Part shown: one piece after another, positions 16,542 through 29,599 of the stretch
Numbering within the stretch: position 1 is the stretch's first letter
Layout: the number at the start of each line of letters is the position of its first letter
Source: Actinomycetes bacterium
Lineage (GTDB): Bacteria > Actinomycetota > Acidimicrobiia > Acidimicrobiales > JAMCPL01
Direction of reading: 5' to 3'
Length of the DNA: 64,000 bases
NCBI GenBank assembly: GCA_021816935.1
Contig: JAKAWR010000009.1
Coordinates: forward strand, 51,617 to 115,616
Program-made: the position numbers and the translations under genes
The notes under the pieces: generated by a model
Seen by the model: only the letters and a program-made list of their open reading frames with translations
What the model was told of the DNA's origin: nothing
Database searches by the model: none

Positions 16542-18302
16542 GTGACATTGAAGACGATTCGCATAGTAGGCCGGGGGCACGCAGGCAGCGCGCTCGCCTT
16601 GGCCTTTCGTGAACGAGGGTTTGAGGTGGACGGGCCGCTTGGGCGGCGGCGCAGTCCTGCATCGCTTGGCGACGGTACGGATTTTCTGGTTCTCGCTGTG
16701 CCCGACTCGGCAATACGCGACCTTGCGGCTTCGATAAGACCGCAGCCGGATACTGTGGTGCTCCATCTCTCGGGAGCTGTCGGCCTCGATGCGCTCCTTA
16801 CCCACCCGAGGAGAGCCTCGCTGCATCCGCTCGCTCCCCTTCCCGACCCGGAGACGGGTGCGAAGCGGCTCTGCTCGGGGATCTGGTTTGCCACGTCCGG
16901 TGACCCGGTGGCTGGCGAGCTGGTGGCGGCTCTGGGCGGCCGCGTTCTGCAGGTGGCGGAGGAGGCCAGGCCCGCGTACCACGCCGCCGCGGTGGTCGCA
17001 GCCAACCACGTCGTGGCACTGATGGGCCAGGTCGAACGGATTGCGGCCGCGGCCGGGATTGATTTCGAGCCGTTCGTCTCCCTTGCAGGCTTCGCTCTGG
17101 ACGACGTAAAGATGCTCGGTCCGGCTCAAGCACTGACCGGGCCGGCCGCGAGGGGCGATTACTCAACCATCGAGACACACCTTGCCACGATAACTCGTGA
17201 AGAGAGGGAAGGCTACGAAGCCGGTGTTCGCCTTGCCAGGATGCTTGCAGCATCGCATGGCGGGGTAGTTCGGGACGTGGTCGGAGCCGGTGATGCGGGG
17301 ACAGAGCTCACCGGGACCGAGCGCGCCGGAGGCGGCCGCGATGCGGCCGGCATTGCGGAGCCGGGCGGTGCGGGGGCTGCCGGCGGTGTTCCGGTCGTGA
17401 TCCAGTCGGCCCGGGCCTTCCAGGAGGCTCTGGACGAGGCCCGCCGGGCAGGTAGGACTGTCGGCCTCGTGCCCACTATGGGCGCTCTGCACGAAGGACA
17501 CGCGTCGCTCGTGAGGCGTGCCGCCTCAGAGTGCGATGTGGTGGCGGTTACGGTTTTCGTGAACCCGCTGCAGTTCAACGACGCGGCCGATCTCGAAGCG
17601 TATCCTCGGACGCTCGAACGCGACGTGGAGCTGGCGGGTGCCTGTGGCGCCGGTATCGTGTTCGCGCCGGGCGTCGTGGAGATGTACCCGGACTTCCCCG
17701 CAGTGCCGCTGACCACGGTGCATCTAGATGGGCTGACTGAGGCCCTGGAAGGTGCGAGCCGGCCGGGCCATTTCGACGGAGTCGCCACCGTCGTGGCGAA
17801 GTGTTTCTCGCTGGCGGGCCGCTGTAGGGCTTACTTCGGGGAAAAGGATTACCAGCAGCTACTGGTGGTCAGGAGGTTGGCAAGGGACCTCTCGATGCCG
17901 GTAGAGGTGGTTGCCTGCCCGACGGTCCGGGAGCCGAGCGGGCTTGCCATGTCGAGCCGGAATGGGCGACTCGACGCGGGCTTGCGCACGAAGGCCGCGG
18001 TGGTCGGGAAGGCGCTACGTGCGGGCGCGATTTCGATCGAGCAGGGCGAGACGTCCGGCGCCAGGGTGAGTGAGATCGTGTTGGCCGCGCTCCGGAGCGA
18101 GCCGGAGCTAGAAGTGGAGTACGTCGAGGTGGTCGATCCGGAGACACTTGATCCGTTGGATTGCGTGGCGGGCTCGGCGCGGCTCGTCGCCGCGGTGCGG
18201 ATGGGAGGGGTGAGGCTCATCGACAACCTGGGTGCGAGTGGAGCCGCCGCCGGGACGACTGGGAACGACGCCGGCGGCAACTGTGAGAACGACCGATTGT
18301 GA
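16542..18302 (+). CDS. panC: DUF2520/Rossmann-like protein fused to pantothenate synthetase
   Basis: 586 aa, GTG start with GAAAGG upstream. Residues 1-240 are a Rossmann-like plus DUF2520 protein (IRIVGRGHAGSALALAF, FLVLAVPDSAI, LHLSGA, SLHPLAPL, then AAVVAANHVVALM). Residues 240-283 are a Gly/Ala-rich linker. Residues 284-586 are a full pantothenate synthetase, which ligates pantoate and beta-alanine using ATP: PTMGALHEGHASLV, VFVNPLQF, FDGVATVVAKCF, YFGEKDYQQL and SSRNGRL. DUF2520 genes commonly sit next to panC in actinobacteria; here they are one polypeptide. panD follows 23 nt later. Confidence 0.93.
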   Translation: MTLKTIRIVGRGHAGSALALAFRERGFEVDGPLGRRRSPASLGDGTDFLVLAVPDSAIRDLAASIRPQPDTVVLHLSGAVGLDALLTHPRRASLHPLAPLPDPETGAKRLCSGIWFATSGDPVAGELVAALGGRVLQVAEEARPAYHAAAVVAANHVVALMGQVERIAAAAGIDFEPFVSLAGFALDDVKMLGPAQALTGPAARGDYSTIETHLATITREEREGYEAGVRLARMLAASHGGVVRDVVGAGDAGTELTGTERAGGGRDAAGIAEPGGAGAAGGVPVVIQSARAFQEALDEARRAGRTVGLVPTMGALHEGHASLVRRAASECDVVAVTVFVNPLQFNDAADLEAYPRTLERDVELAGACGAGIVFAPGVVEMYPDFPAVPLTTVHLDGLTEALEGASRPGHFDGVATVVAKCFSLAGRCRAYFGEKDYQQLLVVRRLARDLSMPVEVVACPTVREPSGLAMSSRNGRLDAGLRTKAAVVGKALRAGAISIEQGETSGARVSEIVLAALRSEPELEVEYVEVVDPETLDPLDCVAGSARLVAAVRMGGVRLIDNLGASGAAAGTTGNDAGGNCENDRL

Positions 18303-18325
18303 GAACAAGCTGAAAGAGGAATCCG

Positions 18326-18739
18326 ATGCAGAGAACCATGCTTAAGTCCAAGATCCACAGGGCAACCGTTACCGGTGCCGACCTGAACTACGCCGGATCG
18401 ATCAGCATCGATCCGGAGCTGATGGAGCTGGCCGATATCATGGAGATGGAGCAGGTTGCCGTCCTGGACATAGACAACGGTGCACGGTTCGAGACGTACG
18501 CGATCACGGGTGGGCCGGGAGAGATCTGCCTGAATGGCGCGGCGGCGAGGCTTGTTCATTCGGGCGACAAGGTGATCGTTCTCACCTATGCAGCATACGG
18601 CGAGGCGGAGCTTGCCTCCTTCCGCCCGAGGATCGTCCACGTCGACGAGCACAATCGGCCCCTTGCCGAGGCAACGGCCGGGCCTGCACGGTCCGGGAAC
18701 GAGGCTGTGATCCTGCACCCCTTCGGTACGGAGCGTTGA
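18326..18739 (+). CDS. panD: Aspartate 1-decarboxylase
   Basis: 137 aa, ATG. PanD makes beta-alanine for pantothenate. The proenzyme is cut before a Ser to form a pyruvoyl group; the site is YAGS at about residues 22-25. The start [16 protein letters not shown] and [19 protein letters not shown] are family signatures. An extension of ~20 residues follows the usual end. Its stop overlaps the nadB TTG start. Confidence 0.96.
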   Translation: MQRTMLKSKIHRATVTGADLNYAGSISIDPELMELADIMEMEQVAVLDIDNGARFETYAITGGPGEICLNGAAARLVHSGDKVIVLTYAAYGEAELASFRPRIVHVDEHNRPLAEATAGPARSGNEAVILHPFGTER

Positions 18740-20655
18740 CGGATCGAAGCGACGCGCCGGCTTCCTCCTTTGACGTTCTCGTGGTGGGGAGCGGGGTTGC
18801 CGGGCTCTTCGCAGCGCTTGTCCTGAGCCGCCATCCCGGGCTGCGGGTCGGAGTCCTTACCAAGGGGCTCATATCGGATTCCGCCACCAAGTGGGCTCAG
18901 GGCGGAGTCGCGGTCGTGCTCCCCGGCGACGAGGACTCTACCGACCTGCACATGTCCGACACCCTTGCCGCGGGAGCGGGGCTTTGCGACCTCGACGCGG
19001 TGCGGATCCTTGTCGAGGAGGGGCCCGCTCGGATCCTCCAGCTCATGACCGTCGGGGCCTCTTTCGATCGAGCGCCGAGCGGCGTGTACTCGCGTGCGAG
19101 AGAGGGTGGGCATTCGAAGGCGAGGGTGCTCCATTCGGGAGGTGCTGCCACCGGGGCCGAGGTCGAGCGCGCTCTCGTAGAGGCCGTTCTTGCAAGCGAT
19201 GCGGAGGTTCTGGAGAGGCACGCGAGCGTCGATCTCCTGGTGGAAAACGGTGCCTGTGGCGGCGTCATAGCTTGGGCGCCGCTGCCATCCGGCGGCGGGC
19301 TCGTTCGCAGGGAGGTGAGGGCATCCGCAGTCGTGCTGGCGACGGGCGGTGCGGGCCAGCTCTACTCGGTCACCACGAACCCTGCCGAGGCCACCGGAGA
19401 CGGCGTTGCAATGGCGCTTAGAGCCGGCGTGCCCGTTGCCGACCTCGAGTTCTTCCAGTTTCATCCCACGGCGCTCTACCATCCGGGCATACCGAGGCCC
19501 CTTCTCTCCGAGGCGCTACGGGGACACGGCGCGGTGCTGCGGGATCGTGACGGCGACAGGTTCGTGAACGAGCTCCTCCCGCGAGATCAGGTGAGCCGCG
19601 CCATGGCTACGAGAATGCTCGAAGAGGGGTCCGACCATCTCTTCCTCGACGCCTCCTCGCTCGACGGCTTCGAGTACAGGTTCCCGACCATCTACGAGGC
19701 ACTCGTTGAGGCCGACCTGGACCCCGGAGTAGATTGGCTCCCCGTGGCTCCGGCGGCGCACCACATATCGGGTGGCATCATGACCGACCTGGATGGTGCG
19801 AGCGCTCTACCCGGGCTCTACGCGGCGGGAGAGGTTGCATGCACGGGCGTCCACGGGGCGAACCGGCTGGCATCGAACTCCCTTCTGGAGGGGCTCGTTT
19901 TCGGGATGCGTACAGCGGAGGCCATCGTGCGCGGCGGGGAGCATCATCTGCCGACCGGCGTGATGCGCACGCTCCCTGATCCGGGCGGCCGCGGTGCCCG
20001 GGCACGAGTCGCTGCCCAGCTACGAGGCGCTGTGCGGCCGGGCCGTTCGGAAGGTGCTGGCGCGGCTCGGCATGGGAAGGGTGGAGGCCCAGGCATGTCT
20101 TCGGGGAGAGACCCCGACTTGTTTCGTGCGGGCGACGACCGGATAGGGTGCGTCTACATCGAGGAGCTGGAGGATCGAATGCCGGAGGTTAGGTATCTGG
20201 CGGATTGGGAGCCATTGCCGTCATCGGGCGAGCAGAACGGACCGGCGCGCCCGTTACACGGCTCGGGAGGACTTGGGGGTACTCGCGGCTCCCTGGGACT
20301 GCCGGGATCCGGGCGATCCGGGCGAGAGGCCGGATCCGAGCCAGAAGCTGCTGGGCAACTGGACACAGGGAAAGCGCGCGCCGCGCTGCAACAGGCCATG
20401 ACGGTTAATGCCGGCGTACTCAGGTCCGCTTCCAGCCTGGAGCGGGTAGCCGGTATCCTGAGTGACCTGCGAGACGGGCCGGCGGGACGCCCGGCGTCCC
20501 CGTTTGATGCGGTCGAGCTTCACAACCTCGTGACGATCGGCTCCGCACTCGTCCGCTCCGCATACGTCCGTACCGAGACGCGAGGCGCGCATGCCCGCTC
20601 GGAGCACCCGGATCCGGACGTGGCCCAGCGGATCAGGATAGTGCATGGTTCCTGA
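18736..20655 (+). CDS. nadB: L-aspartate oxidase
   Basis: 639 aa, TTG start overlapping panD. NadB oxidises aspartate to iminoaspartate with FAD. The FAD motif is [44 protein letters not shown] and [17 protein letters not shown] are diagnostic. The protein is ~100 residues longer than usual because a Gly/Arg/Pro-rich segment (about residues 415-555) lies in the C-terminal helical domain. nadA, the usual partner, is absent from this run; nadC follows with an 11-nt overlap. Confidence 0.94.
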   Translation: MTDRSDAPASSFDVLVVGSGVAGLFAALVLSRHPGLRVGVLTKGLISDSATKWAQGGVAVVLPGDEDSTDLHMSDTLAAGAGLCDLDAVRILVEEGPARILQLMTVGASFDRAPSGVYSRAREGGHSKARVLHSGGAATGAEVERALVEAVLASDAEVLERHASVDLLVENGACGGVIAWAPLPSGGGLVRREVRASAVVLATGGAGQLYSVTTNPAEATGDGVAMALRAGVPVADLEFFQFHPTALYHPGIPRPLLSEALRGHGAVLRDRDGDRFVNELLPRDQVSRAMATRMLEEGSDHLFLDASSLDGFEYRFPTIYEALVEADLDPGVDWLPVAPAAHHISGGIMTDLDGASALPGLYAAGEVACTGVHGANRLASNSLLEGLVFGMRTAEAIVRGGEHHLPTGVMRTLPDPGGRGARARVAAQLRGAVRPGRSEGAGAARHGKGGGPGMSSGRDPDLFRAGDDRIGCVYIEELEDRMPEVRYLADWEPLPSSGEQNGPARPLHGSGGLGGTRGSLGLPGSGRSGREAGSEPEAAGQLDTGKARAALQQAMTVNAGVLRSASSLERVAGILSDLRDGPAGRPASPFDAVELHNLVTIGSALVRSAYVRTETRGAHARSEHPDPDVAQRIRIVHGS

Positions 20656-21553
20656 GGCAAGCGGCCCCCCGCCTCATGCCGTGCGGATTGTCGTCGAGAG
20701 GGCGCTCGCCGAGGATCTGGATCCTATCGGGGACCTGACTGCCGCTCTGATCCCTCCCGCGTTGGTGGCAACGGGCTCTTTCGTGGCCCGCGAAGCTGGC
20801 GTGGTCGCGGGCACTGCTTGCCTGGCCGAAGCATTCCACCAGGTCGACCCGCTGGTCATGGTGAACCTCGAACTGGGCGACGGGAGCCGGATGGAGGCCG
20901 GTTCTATCGTGGCGACAGTATCGGGACCCCTGCGCTCGATACTCACTGCAGAGAGAACGGCGCTCAACTTCGCCTGCCACCTCTCCGGCGTGGCGACCAT
21001 GACGGCCCGGTTCGCTGACGTGGCCCACAGGTCGAACCCGTCGGTCCGGATCCTCGATACCCGCAAGACCACCCCCGGGCTCCGCGCGCTGGAAAAGGCC
21101 GCGGTGAGAGCGGGTGGCGGTTTCAACCATCGCGGCAGCCTGTCGGAGGGCGTGCTGATCAAGGACAACCATCTCGCCGCGCTCTCGATACCGGACGCCG
21201 TGAGAGAGGCCATGGGCAGGTTCCCGGGAAGGATGGTGGAGGTGGAATGCGACCGCCTGGATCAGGCGCTGGAAGCAGTGGACGCTGGCGCGACCATGAT
21301 CCTACTCGACAACATGTCGCCTGACGATGTAGCCGGCTGCATCGCTGCCGTCCGGCTGCGCTCGCGGGGAACCGGGGTTCTCGTCGAGGTCTCCGGGGGG
21401 GTCACCCTCGAAACCGTGGGTCCTCTTGCGGCAGCCGGGGTCGATCTCATCTCCGTGGGGGCACTCACTCACTCCGCCGCGGCCGTCGATATCGGTCTCG
21501 ATATCGAGCCCCAGGCTGAGCCGCAGGCGCCTTCGCCCGGGGCACCGGGCTAA
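20645..21553 (+). CDS. nadC: Quinolinate phosphoribosyltransferase (decarboxylating)
   Basis: 302 aa. It converts quinolinate and PRPP to nicotinate mononucleotide. ERTALNFACHLSGVATMTA, ILDTRKTTPGLRALEKAAV, NHRGSLSEGVLIKDNH and VEVSGGVTLETV are all classical. The last ~25 residues are Pro/Ala-rich. Located between nadB and coaX. Confidence 0.96.
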   Translation: MVPEASGPPPHAVRIVVERALAEDLDPIGDLTAALIPPALVATGSFVAREAGVVAGTACLAEAFHQVDPLVMVNLELGDGSRMEAGSIVATVSGPLRSILTAERTALNFACHLSGVATMTARFADVAHRSNPSVRILDTRKTTPGLRALEKAAVRAGGGFNHRGSLSEGVLIKDNHLAALSIPDAVREAMGRFPGRMVEVECDRLDQALEAVDAGATMILLDNMSPDDVAGCIAAVRLRSRGTGVLVEVSGGVTLETVGPLAAAGVDLISVGALTHSAAAVDIGLDIEPQAEPQAPSPGAPG

Positions 21554-21564
21554 CCTGGTTTCCG

Positions 21565-22479
21565 ATGCTGCTGGCAATTGACGTGGGGAACACCGAGACC
21601 GTCGTCGGCATGTTCGCGGGCGGGGAAGAGACGCCTGCGCAGCTATCCTTGCCAGGCGAGAATGCCGGACCCGGTGAAGCTGAGCGGACAGCGGTTGGGG
21701 CCAGCGTACAGGTGGGAGAGGATGGGGCGACGGAGGCTCTCAAGGAGAGCGAGCTCCCGGTGGGACTGGTCCATCACTGGCGGATCTCCACGATGCGCGA
21801 TCACACCCCGGACGAGCATGCCCTTGCGTTTACTCAACTGCTGGCAATGGACGGGGTCGATCCGGTCCGGTCGGTAGGCGGCATCGCCGTTTCGTCCTCC
21901 GTGCCGCCAGTCACCGGCGCGTTGCGGAGGATGGCCGAGCGCTGGTTCCCCGGAGCGGATCTTGTTGTGCTCGAGCCCGGCTTGCGATCGGGGATGCCGA
22001 TCATGTACGAGGATCCCCGCGAGGTAGGTCCGGACAGGATAGCCAATGCCATAGCGGCTTACGATCTGTACGGCGGGCCTTGTATAGTCGTCGATCTGGG
22101 CACCGCGACCACCTTCGATGCCGTGTCGGAGGCCGGGGAATACCTTGGCGGGGCGATAGTGCCGGGGGTAGCGATCAGCATGGACGCTCTTTTTGCCCAT
22201 GCTGCTGCCCTCCGTACGGTCGAGCTCGTCTCCCCGAAATCCGTAATCGGCCGCTCGACCGCGGAGTCGATCCGATCCGGGATCCTGTACGGGTTCGCCG
22301 GGCAGGTCGACTCGATGTGCCGGCTTTTTCGGGAAGAACTGGGCGAGGCGACCGTCGTGGCGACCGGGGGGCTCTGCGACATGGTAGTACCTTTCTGTAC
22401 CTCCGTCGAGCATGTCGACCCTTGGCTTACCTTGCATGGGCTCAGGTTGGTGTACGAGCGCGCCAGGCGCGGGCGTTGA
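21565..22479 (+). CDS. coaX: Type III pantothenate kinase
   Basis: 304 aa. It phosphorylates pantothenate, the first step from pantothenate to CoA. The N-terminal [13 protein letters not shown] is the phosphate-binding motif; [27 protein letters not shown] and [15 protein letters not shown] follow. A ~40-residue Gly/Glu-rich insert (about residues 18-60) separates the first strands, longer than in known CoaX proteins. Its stop is shared with the lysS TTG start. TAACCT (21551-21556) lies 8 nt before the ATG. Confidence 0.95.
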   Translation: MLLAIDVGNTETVVGMFAGGEETPAQLSLPGENAGPGEAERTAVGASVQVGEDGATEALKESELPVGLVHHWRISTMRDHTPDEHALAFTQLLAMDGVDPVRSVGGIAVSSSVPPVTGALRRMAERWFPGADLVVLEPGLRSGMPIMYEDPREVGPDRIANAIAAYDLYGGPCIVVDLGTATTFDAVSEAGEYLGGAIVPGVAISMDALFAHAAALRTVELVSPKSVIGRSTAESIRSGILYGFAGQVDSMCRLFREELGEATVVATGGLCDMVVPFCTSVEHVDPWLTLHGLRLVYERARRGR

Positions 22480-23945
22480 GTGACGGCGAGCCGGCCGGCG
22501 GCCGGTCTTCGGGGGGTCGTCAGTTCTGTGAGGATCCGGGGCTTCCCTACCGTTACGAGCGATCGAGCGATGCTGCAACGCTCGCCAGGGAGCATGCCGG
22601 AATGGCCGCGGGAGAGGAATCGGCGGAGCGGGAATCGGTGGCCGGTAGGGTCATGCTGGTCCGGCCACAGGGGCGGATCGCATTCGCGACGCTCCGGGAC
22701 TCCTCGGGCGAGATACAGCTCTTTGCGAAAGCGGGCGAAACGGAGCGCTTCGACGAGTTCGCCCGCCTGTCGATCGGGGACTGGGTGGGTGCTTCCGGTC
22801 GTATCGTCAAGACGAGAAAGGGCGAGTTGTCGATTCTCGTAGAGTCGTTCGAGATGCTTGCTCCGGCCGGGCGCTCCTTCGGGGACAAGTGGAGGGGCAT
22901 TACCGATGTGGAACTGAGGTACCGCCGGCGCGAGGTCGATCTCTGGGCGAACGAGGAGCCTCGCCGAGTCCTCACCCTCAGATCCAACGTCATCGCAGCG
23001 ACGCGGTCTTTCCTCCAGGAGCGGGGTTTTGTCGAAGTGGAGACCCCGATGCTCCATCCGATCCCGGGTGGAGCACTGGCACGGCCCTTCGTCACCCACC
23101 ACAACGCGCTTGACACCGACCTCTATCTCCGGGTTGCGCCTGAGCTTTACCTGAAGCGGCTGGTTGTCGGGGGTTTCGAGCGGGTGTTCGAGATCGGGAG
23201 GGTGTTCCGGAACGAGGGTATATCGCCTCGTCACAACCCGGAGTTCACGATTCTGGAGCTCTACCAGGCCTACGCGGACTACGGGGACCTCATGACACTT
23301 ACCGAAGAGCTAGTCTCCTCGCTCGCCGTCGGCCTCCTCGGTACGACGTCGGTGATCTGCGATGGACGAACCGTGGAGCTGTCGGCTCCGTGGGAGAGGA
23401 CGACACTTATGAAGCTCGTGTCGGGAGCCTGCGGTTTCGAGGTCTCGCTCGACACCCCGCGAGAGAGGCTCGAGGAGGCCCTGCGTAACGCCGGCGGGTT
23501 GTCGCGGGCATCCGACGGGGCGGGAAAGCTGATCCTGGAGATTTACGAGAAGGCCTGCGAAAGCGGCCTGACCGGGCCGGTCATCGTGAAGGACTTCCCG
23601 GTAGAAGTGTCGCCACTGGCACGGCGCCACCGGGACAATCCCGCGCTCACGGAACGCTTCGAGGTGGTCATAGCAGGACGGGAGCTTGCCAATGCCTTCT
23701 CGGAGCTGACCGATCCTGATGACCAGCGGGCGAGGTTTGAAAAGCAGGCCGCCGCTCGGGCTGCCGGCGACGTGGAGGCGATGGCCGTCGACGAGGACTA
23801 TATACGAGCGCTCGAATACGGGCTCCCTCCGACGGCCGGCCTCGGCATAGGAATGGATCGTCTTGTGATGCTGCTGGCGGGTGCGGCGAGCATCCGCGAC
23901 GTCATCGCGTTCCCGACGCTGCGCCCCGTCCCGCCCGCCGGGTGA
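22476..23945 (+). CDS. lysS: Lysyl-tRNA synthetase, class II
   Basis: 489 aa from a TTG at 22476 that overlaps the coaX TGA; the open frame upstream is a shadow of coaX. An OB-fold domain ([19 protein letters not shown] then [10 protein letters not shown]) precedes the class II catalytic core: motif 2 [14 protein letters not shown] and motif 3 [32 protein letters not shown] is the standard LysS segment. It is the last gene of this plus-strand run and converges on the prenyl synthase. Confidence 0.96.
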   Translation: MSDGEPAGGRSSGGRQFCEDPGLPYRYERSSDAATLAREHAGMAAGEESAERESVAGRVMLVRPQGRIAFATLRDSSGEIQLFAKAGETERFDEFARLSIGDWVGASGRIVKTRKGELSILVESFEMLAPAGRSFGDKWRGITDVELRYRRREVDLWANEEPRRVLTLRSNVIAATRSFLQERGFVEVETPMLHPIPGGALARPFVTHHNALDTDLYLRVAPELYLKRLVVGGFERVFEIGRVFRNEGISPRHNPEFTILELYQAYADYGDLMTLTEELVSSLAVGLLGTTSVICDGRTVELSAPWERTTLMKLVSGACGFEVSLDTPRERLEEALRNAGGLSRASDGAGKLILEIYEKACESGLTGPVIVKDFPVEVSPLARRHRDNPALTERFEVVIAGRELANAFSELTDPDDQRARFEKQAAARAAGDVEAMAVDEDYIRALEYGLPPTAGLGIGMDRLVMLLAGAASIRDVIAFPTLRPVPPAG

Positions 23946-23963
23946 CGGGGCGGGCTGCTATCC

Positions 23964-24944
23964 TCAGCTCGGCGAGAGGACGTCGCCAAGAATGGAGGTG
24001 GCGAGTGCCGCCAGGGCTTCCGACGCGGGCACACCGATCGTGGCCCGAAGGACGCCGGTGGCCGCGGCGACCCAGCTGTCAGCGACCTCTATCGCCTGGC
24101 CGACCGCGGGCGTCGAGGAGATCATGGTTCGTGCCTCGTCGGTCTCGCCAGGGCCGAGGCGTCGACCAAGAAGGGAGATCAGATCTGGTCCCACATCCTC
24201 GTCCTGCATCGCAAGTATTGTAGGCAGAGTGTATATGCCCTCGACGAGATCCTTCCCCGGTACCTTGCCCAGCTCCTCGGTGGTGCCGACGATGTCCATT
24301 ACGTCGTCGTGCACCTGGAATGCCATTCCCAGCCTGTTGCCGAATGCGGCAAGGGCGTCGGTTTCGCTGTCGGGAAGGGACGCGGTCATTGCGCCGATCC
24401 TGCAGGAGGATTCCATGAGAGCGGCTGTCTTGCCCGCGATGGCTTCGAAATACTGCTCAACGGTACGCGAAGTCCGGTAGGCGGTCTGGATCTCTGCGAC
24501 CTGGCCCCGGCAAAGCTCCTGGAGAGTGCCGGCAAGGAGGGAGGCGAAGTGAGGCCCGAGCCCAGCGGCGATCTCGGCCGAACGCGCCAGAAGGAAATCA
24601 CCTGCCACCACCGCCACCTGACTGCCCCAGCGGGCATTGACGGTCTCGGTGCCCCGCCGCAGTATCGCTTCGTCCATTACGTCGTCGTGGTAGAGAGAGC
24701 CGAGATGCACCAACTCAGCGGCGACCGCTCCGAGCAGGTCCCGCTCCCCCGCTTCACGCACCCCCCCGGTTGCCGCTGCGAGTGCCAGGGCGGGACGGAG
24801 ACGCTTGCCGCCCGCGGCGATCAGGTGAGTGGCGACCTCGTCCAGGAACGGGTCACCGCTGAGCACCGAACTGGCAAGTCGATCCTCCGCCCCCTCAAGG
24901 CTCTGTTCCATGTAGGGGAGGGACAGTAAGGAAGAGATGTCCAC
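23964..24944 (-). CDS. Polyprenyl diphosphate synthase
   Basis: 326 aa from the GTG at 24944. It is a trans-isoprenyl diphosphate synthase that condenses IPP on an allylic diphosphate. The first aspartate motif is HDDVMDE in LGSLYHDDVMDEAILRRG; the second is HDDVMDIVGTTEELGK. GGKRLRPALALAAA is the conserved substrate-binding region. Small residues before the first motif suggest a long-chain product such as a menaquinone side chain (inference). It converges on lysS and diverges from clpC. Confidence 0.93.
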   Translation of the reverse strand: MDISSLLSLPYMEQSLEGAEDRLASSVLSGDPFLDEVATHLIAAGGKRLRPALALAAATGGVREAGERDLLGAVAAELVHLGSLYHDDVMDEAILRRGTETVNARWGSQVAVVAGDFLLARSAEIAAGLGPHFASLLAGTLQELCRGQVAEIQTAYRTSRTVEQYFEAIAGKTAALMESSCRIGAMTASLPDSETDALAAFGNRLGMAFQVHDDVMDIVGTTEELGKVPGKDLVEGIYTLPTILAMQDEDVGPDLISLLGRRLGPGETDEARTMISSTPAVGQAIEVADSWVAAATGVLRATIGVPASEALAALATSILGDVLSPS

Positions 24945-25112
24945 TGCCCAAAGAATAGGCGAGATCCCGGGGCCGTCCGGACGGGTGTTCGGCGTCAGAG
25001 ACACTCGCGCCGTCTGGCTGGCCGGTGGAGGGGCCGTGGGATCTCTCGGGTGTGGCCATCGGGTGGGTAATTGCACCTGTTTTCAGGGAAATTGGTCACG
25101 TTGCACGTGTTT

Positions 25113-25138
25113 GGAATACAGAGCCGAGTAGAATGGTT
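25113..25138 (+). promoter_or_regulatory. SigR-type promoter of clpC
   Basis: GGAAT at 25113-25117, exactly 18 nt, and GTT at 25136-25138 match the published SigR consensus GGAAT-N18-GTT. It lies about 125 nt upstream of the clpC GTG in the 319-nt gap shared with the prenyl synthase gene. Clp protease components are known SigR-regulon members in Streptomyces, and a SigR/RsrA-like pair is encoded in this window. Confidence 0.72.
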
Positions 25139-25263
25139 CCATAAGGGTACGTCAGTTGCGAGATCTGCTCAGGTATCGAGCGAACGTGCCGATAGTGAGT
25201 GGTAGTGAGATGGACTTGCAGTTACGGTTGCAGGGTGATCGGGAAAGGTGATGGCTGGGAAAG

Positions 25264-27774
<2,511 letters not shown>

Positions 27775-28006
27775 AGTCCGGGCTCTCCTGCTGGAACACT
27801 GCGAACCGTCCGCGTCGATCTGGGCGTCATCGCTTCCGGTATGCGTTCTCGCCCGGCGAGCACAACCAAGCGAACTCCCCGTTCAATAGTTACTGCACGG
27901 CTGAACAGGTCCACCGATCGCCCGGCGCCGCCCTGCCTGCGGCGACGTTGCGACCGCGGGCGAACGACGGACTTCTCGGGACCGGCCATGTCCTCGGCGA
28001 GGTAGA

Positions 28007-29281
28007 ATGGCCTCGGTGGCAGGTGGCCTAATGAACGGCGTCCTTCCGCTCGTGGCGATCGGGACGCCGCTGAGAGAAGGTCTGGAGAGGGTGGTCCAGG
28101 CGCGAAGGGGCGCGCTCGTGGTGTTGGGCAACGGTGAGGAGGTCCTGTCGCTGTGCTCGGGCGGTTTCCTCCTCGACACCGAGTTCAGTGCCCAGCGTCT
28201 TGCGGAGCTCGCCAAGATGGACGGCGCCATAGTTCTCACGTCGGATACCTCCAAGATAGTGAGAGCCAATGTCCATCTGGTCCCGAGCCCGTCGGTCCCG
28301 ACGTCGGAGACCGGGACGCGTCACAGGACCGCGGAACGGGTCGCGCGGGCCACGGGGGTCCCTGTCGTGTCGGTCTCGGCAACCATGGGGATGATCACTG
28401 TCTACGAAGGCACCGCGAAGCATGCACTGCAGGACCGGCGGGAGCTCTCCTACCGGACCTCGCAGATAATTCAGACCCTGTCCCGCTTCCGCGGGCGTTT
28501 CGACGAGGCGCTTACGACACTGTCGGCTCTGGAGCTCGGCGACGCGGTCACGCTCAGAGACGTGGCGGCGGTCGTGCAGCCTGCCGAATTCGTGAGGCAG
28601 CTTGCAGGCGAGGTTCACGCTTACCTTGTCGAACTGGGTGACGAGGGGAGGCTTCTGAAACTCCAGCTGGACGAACTCGTGTCAGGAGTGGGCGAGACCT
28701 GTGATCTCGTGCTTCGCGACTATGCCGGCTGCCGGCAGGTCGGTGCGAACGGCAAACCGCCGGGAGACGGTGCCCGGTCGGGAGACGGTGCCGGTGGGGT
28801 GCGAGCGGGGGCGGGCAGCATGGCGGCGGCAGGGCAGGTGCACGCGAGCAGGCACCGCGACGGGACGAGAGGCGGAGACAGATCCGAGGGGCGAGCCGGT
28901 GAAGCCGAGAAGCGTTCCGGGGTTGACCAGGGCGGCATTGGGACGCTGCTGGCGAAGCTGGATGCCTTGAGCGTAGAGGAGCTTTCGGACCTTTCGGTAG
29001 TGGCGAAGGTCGTTGGTGATTTTGCAGCGGAGGGTCGTGAGGAGGTGAGCATCGGCGAATCCGTCGAGCCGCTCGGATACCGGATGCTGGGGAGGATACC
29101 CCGGTTGCCGGAGCCGGTGATCAGCCGGCTGGTCGAGCATTTCGAAGGACTGCAGGGGATCATCCGCGCTTCACAGGCCGAGCTCGAGGAGGTGGGTGGT
29201 GTTGGCGAGGCCAGAGCCAAGTACTTGAGGGAGGGCCTTGCCCGGTTAGCGGAATCGAGCATTCTCGAGAGTTACGAGTGA
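28007..29281 (+). CDS. disA: Diadenylate cyclase / DNA-integrity scanning protein
   Basis: 424 aa. DisA makes c-di-AMP from two ATP and scans DNA. The DAC domain shows ALVVLGNGEEVLSLCSGGF, KMDGAIVLTSD and GTRHRTAERVARATGVPVVSVS. A helical linker follows, then helix-hairpin-helix motifs near the end (ELEEVGGVGEARAKYLREGL). A ~65-residue Gly/Arg-rich insert (about 250-315) lies in the linker. The ATG at 28007 overlaps a TAGAAT hexamer (28003-28008); if that is the -10 box, the real start is the ATG at 28031. disA upstream of carD and ispD is a common actinobacterial order. Confidence 0.94.
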   Translation: MASVAGGLMNGVLPLVAIGTPLREGLERVVQARRGALVVLGNGEEVLSLCSGGFLLDTEFSAQRLAELAKMDGAIVLTSDTSKIVRANVHLVPSPSVPTSETGTRHRTAERVARATGVPVVSVSATMGMITVYEGTAKHALQDRRELSYRTSQIIQTLSRFRGRFDEALTTLSALELGDAVTLRDVAAVVQPAEFVRQLAGEVHAYLVELGDEGRLLKLQLDELVSGVGETCDLVLRDYAGCRQVGANGKPPGDGARSGDGAGGVRAGAGSMAAAGQVHASRHRDGTRGGDRSEGRAGEAEKRSGVDQGGIGTLLAKLDALSVEELSDLSVVAKVVGDFAAEGREEVSIGESVEPLGYRMLGRIPRLPEPVISRLVEHFEGLQGIIRASQAELEEVGGVGEARAKYLREGLARLAESSILESYE

Positions 29282-29599
29282 ACGCCGGATGCGCGGTCGC
29301 CACCACCACGGGCGCCGCCACTGGGACAATCGCCAGCAGCGGGGTTCGGAGGCGGGCTCTTACCAGGACGGGCGTTCCGGAGGCGACCTTGGCGTGCGGT
29401 ATAATGGGCACGCTCGTGGCCCGGTTTGCCGGAGGGGTTCAGGCTTCGTTTGAGGTGTTCCCGGTCGCAACGGAGAAGGCGGCGGAGACGGGCTTGCGAG
29501 AGAGGCGAGCCTGTCGGGGGTGTGACCAGTTGTGGCGCACGGCCGCTTGGGCTCTTGGGTTGGGAATGCAAGACGGACTACCACTACCTGGAGGAGTAA
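29282..29599 (+). promoter_or_regulatory. Gap upstream of carD with a TATAAT box
   Basis: 318 nt between disA and carD. A perfect TATAAT is at 29400-29405, about 195 nt before the carD start; a -35 near 29375 (TTCCGG, 19-nt spacing) is weak. The open frame through the gap has no recognisable product. carD itself is preceded by GGAGGAG at 29590-29596. Confidence 0.45.

Noticed and set aside
15936..17129. 397-aa minus-strand frame across folK and panC
   Set aside because: It has no domain and spans two solid genes on the other strand.
22080..22475. Upstream extension of the lysS frame
   Set aside because: It is antisense-free but lies wholly within coaX in another frame; the TTGA overlap at 22476 is the natural start.
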